From Pirellulaceae bacterium (GTDB taxonomy: Bacteria; Planctomycetota; Planctomycetia; Pirellulales; Pirellulaceae): 32,628 nucleotides of DNA. This document shows positions 31,244 through 32,628 of the stretch, in pieces. Both the position numbers and the translations under genes were made by a program. Where the stretch lies: assembly GCA_023382975.1 (NCBI GenBank), contig JAHDXO010000046.1, positions 55,622 to 88,249 on the forward strand, in the 5' to 3' direction. How positions within the stretch are numbered: the first letter of the stretch is position 1; every line of letters begins with the position of its first letter. Under the pieces are notes generated by a model. It was not told where the DNA came from. It saw only the letters and a program-made list of their open reading frames with translations, and ran no database searches.

Positions 31244-31547
31244 TCGCCGCAGGTGGGTAGAACCATTCTAAGCCCTGACCGCGAAACGCCTTGCGACATC
31301 GGGAAATCGCGGGAAATCCCGCACTCTGGTACTTGACTTCCGCACCCGAGGCCGGTTACCGTGCTGAAGTGCGGACGGTGCCGCGGTAAACAAACTGCAT
31401 AGCCGCCGCAGCTCCGCGGCTGGAGTCCAAAGGCATTTCTCCGGGAGCCAGCGGGATAGAGACCATTACGATGTGCAGCACGAGTGAACCATCCCGGTGA
31501 GTTGAGTGTCTCGTCTTTCTCGGTCCCTCATCGGCGAGATCAAACAA

Positions 31548-32558
31548 ATGACGACTCTCAAAGTCTTAGTGCCCGCACCGCGAATGACAGTGTACGAGGA
31601 TCTTTCGCACCCCACACTCGGTTTGTTATTTCGCGCACCGACTGAACCGCCCGATTTCGATCCACCGGACGATATTTCGCCACCATCAGACGAAATCGAG
31701 GCGATGGCTTTCGTCGATGGCGCTCGTGAGCAAAATCTCTCCGAAACGATAACTGCGCTGTCGGGCGTTCATGAATCGGACTTTTGCAAATTCACGACGA
31801 TGCAATTCACTTTTGAGTCTGATCTGTTTCGCTCGGACGGACCGAAACGCGCTGATGACGAAGCACTGCTCAACTCGATCATCGACCACGCGGATCAACT
31901 CTTGGATGGAATGCGCATTGACTATTGCCGTCTCGATGTCCCACAAATGTGTTTCGGTGTGCCCGGCTACATCCCCGGCAAGAACAAGAACGCAGCATTC
32001 GTCTTCGATCCCGAATTGGATGATGGCCGCATCGTTGCCCGCGAACCCCTGGTTCCGGTCGCAATGCCCGGCATCGGACTGGACTTTGATTCCATCTCTC
32101 CGTCATTCGTTGATCGACTAATCACTGACACCTTCGCACCAGGCGCTTTAGGACCGCGATTGAAACGTCTGCTGCGCACCTATGCAGGTGCGCTCTCTGC
32201 AACATCCGATGAATCGAAGATTCTCACCATCGTGTTCGGGCTCGATGGCATTCTGACAACCGACAATTCAACATCAACGCAGTTTAAGAAATTTATCGGC
32301 GTGTCGGCGTCAACCAACCAGACTGACTTCCAACGCCAATACGACAAGTTTCGGGACTTTTACGCCAATGTGCGGAACCCGTTGGTTCACCATGGGAAAT
32401 CCTATGCAGAATTGCGCCGCCAACGAAAGCCCGATCTGTTGTATCTCCAGGGCCTCGTTGCGGGGCTTCTCGATGCCATGGTCGGTGACGCGCACGAACC
32501 GTTTGACGCTCATTGGCAGCGAAAGATGGCACTGGCGAATGCCTCGCTCCAAAGATGA
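31548..32558 (+). CDS. Uncharacterised protein with HEPN-like RNxxxH motif
   Basis: I do not recognise the 336-residue protein as a whole. Near the C-terminus, in a helical region, it has RNPLVHHG with Arg276, Asn277 and His281. This fits the R-N-x3-H signature of HEPN domains, many of which are RNases in defence and toxin systems; the domain resembles the Apea-like HEPN group. Residues 1-250 are mixed and acidic, with no signal peptide or membrane segment. GC content is visibly lower and codon use more relaxed than in its neighbours, suggesting transfer. The start is unsure: ATG 31548 has only a weak GGCGAGA upstream, and GTG 31506 is in frame. No partner antitoxin gene is seen before the window ends. 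Confidence 0.6.
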   Translation: MTTLKVLVPAPRMTVYEDLSHPTLGLLFRAPTEPPDFDPPDDISPPSDEIEAMAFVDGAREQNLSETITALSGVHESDFCKFTTMQFTFESDLFRSDGPKRADDEALLNSIIDHADQLLDGMRIDYCRLDVPQMCFGVPGYIPGKNKNAAFVFDPELDDGRIVAREPLVPVAMPGIGLDFDSISPSFVDRLITDTFAPGALGPRLKRLLRTYAGALSATSDESKILTIVFGLDGILTTDNSTSTQFKKFIGVSASTNQTDFQRQYDKFRDFYANVRNPLVHHGKSYAELRRQRKPDLLYLQGLVAGLLDAMVGDAHEPFDAHWQRKMALANASLQR

Positions 32559-32628
32559 CCGAATGCTGCATCTCTAATGAAGGATTAGATCGTGCGGTGA
32601 TCAGGGAGGGGACGTTTCGGGGGAGAGA
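32559..32628. other. Short non-coding end of window
   Basis: Seventy bases with no feature that I can support. Confidence 0.4.

Larger units (their letters stand above)
30971..31547. other. Gene-free, repeat-rich region before the HEPN-like gene
   Basis: No credible gene is seen. It holds two palindromes after the decarboxylase, a 31-base direct repeat (31070-31100 and 31133-31163), a 37-base hairpin (31207-31243), a GGGAAATC direct pair overlapping palindrome GCGGGAAATCCCGC (31301-31322), and AGCCGC/GCGGCT (31401-31421). This density matches an old insertion or integration hot spot, but no transposase or integrase remnant was recognised. Confidence 0.6.

Overview
The window reads as chromosomal DNA of a high-GC planctomycete, probably Pirellulales-like. 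The reasons are the family mix: secreted FAD oxidoreductases, PA14/LamG proteins, HEAT-repeat proteins, a membrane-anchored prenyltransferase-repeat protein and an Agl23-like protein. Loosely spaced genes and many short palindromic intergenic repeats agree with this. It could be a metagenome contig, because bases 1-110 are nearly pure G/C runs, as expected at a poorly resolved contig end. No rRNA, tRNA, CRISPR array or complete insertion sequence was seen. The taxonomic call is inference.

Region 1 (396-17895, all + strand) is an eight-gene locus of mostly exported enzymes. In order: an alpha/beta-hydrolase + carboxypeptidase-regulatory-like + nitrilase fusion; a double pectate-lyase-type beta-helix protein; a cytosolic stand-alone glutamine-amidotransferase-like protein resembling the CTP synthase C-terminus; a Tat-exported FAD oxidoreductase; a Sec-exported FAD oxidoreductase; a Tat-exported GH-A (beta-galactosidase-like) hydrolase; a 1194-residue FlgD-Ig/propeller/PA14/LamG protein; and a six-hairpin glycosidase-like protein. 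Two overlaps of the ATGA type and short gaps suggest co-expression of parts of it. No transporter, SusC/SusD pair, sulfatase or regulator is visible, so this is not a standard polysaccharide utilisation locus. It may be an extracellular system for a glycoside whose substrate cannot be read from sequence. It is the best candidate here for an undescribed system.

Region 2 (17896-18970) is a hairpin-rich intergenic stretch ending in a decayed toxin and an intact Phd-type antitoxin.

Region 3 (18971-23651, - strand) is a tight four-gene operon with gaps of 17, 18 and 14 bases: two exported HEAT-repeat proteins, a discoidin-like lipoprotein and an Agl23-like GT-C membrane protein. It suggests a cell-surface glycan function.

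Region 4 (23868-25690) holds an exported alpha/beta hydrolase, an orphan addiction-module antitoxin and an internally deleted second copy of the hydrolase gene. The copy carries the same 3' flank and palindrome.

Region 5 (25734-30970) has a membrane-anchored prenyltransferase-repeat protein and leucyl aminopeptidase PepA on the - strand, divergent from a UbiD-family decarboxylase that may serve menaquinone synthesis.

Region 6 (30971-32628) is a repeat-rich intergenic stretch followed by a lower-GC gene with a HEPN-like RNxxxH motif, possibly an accessory defence or stress gene.
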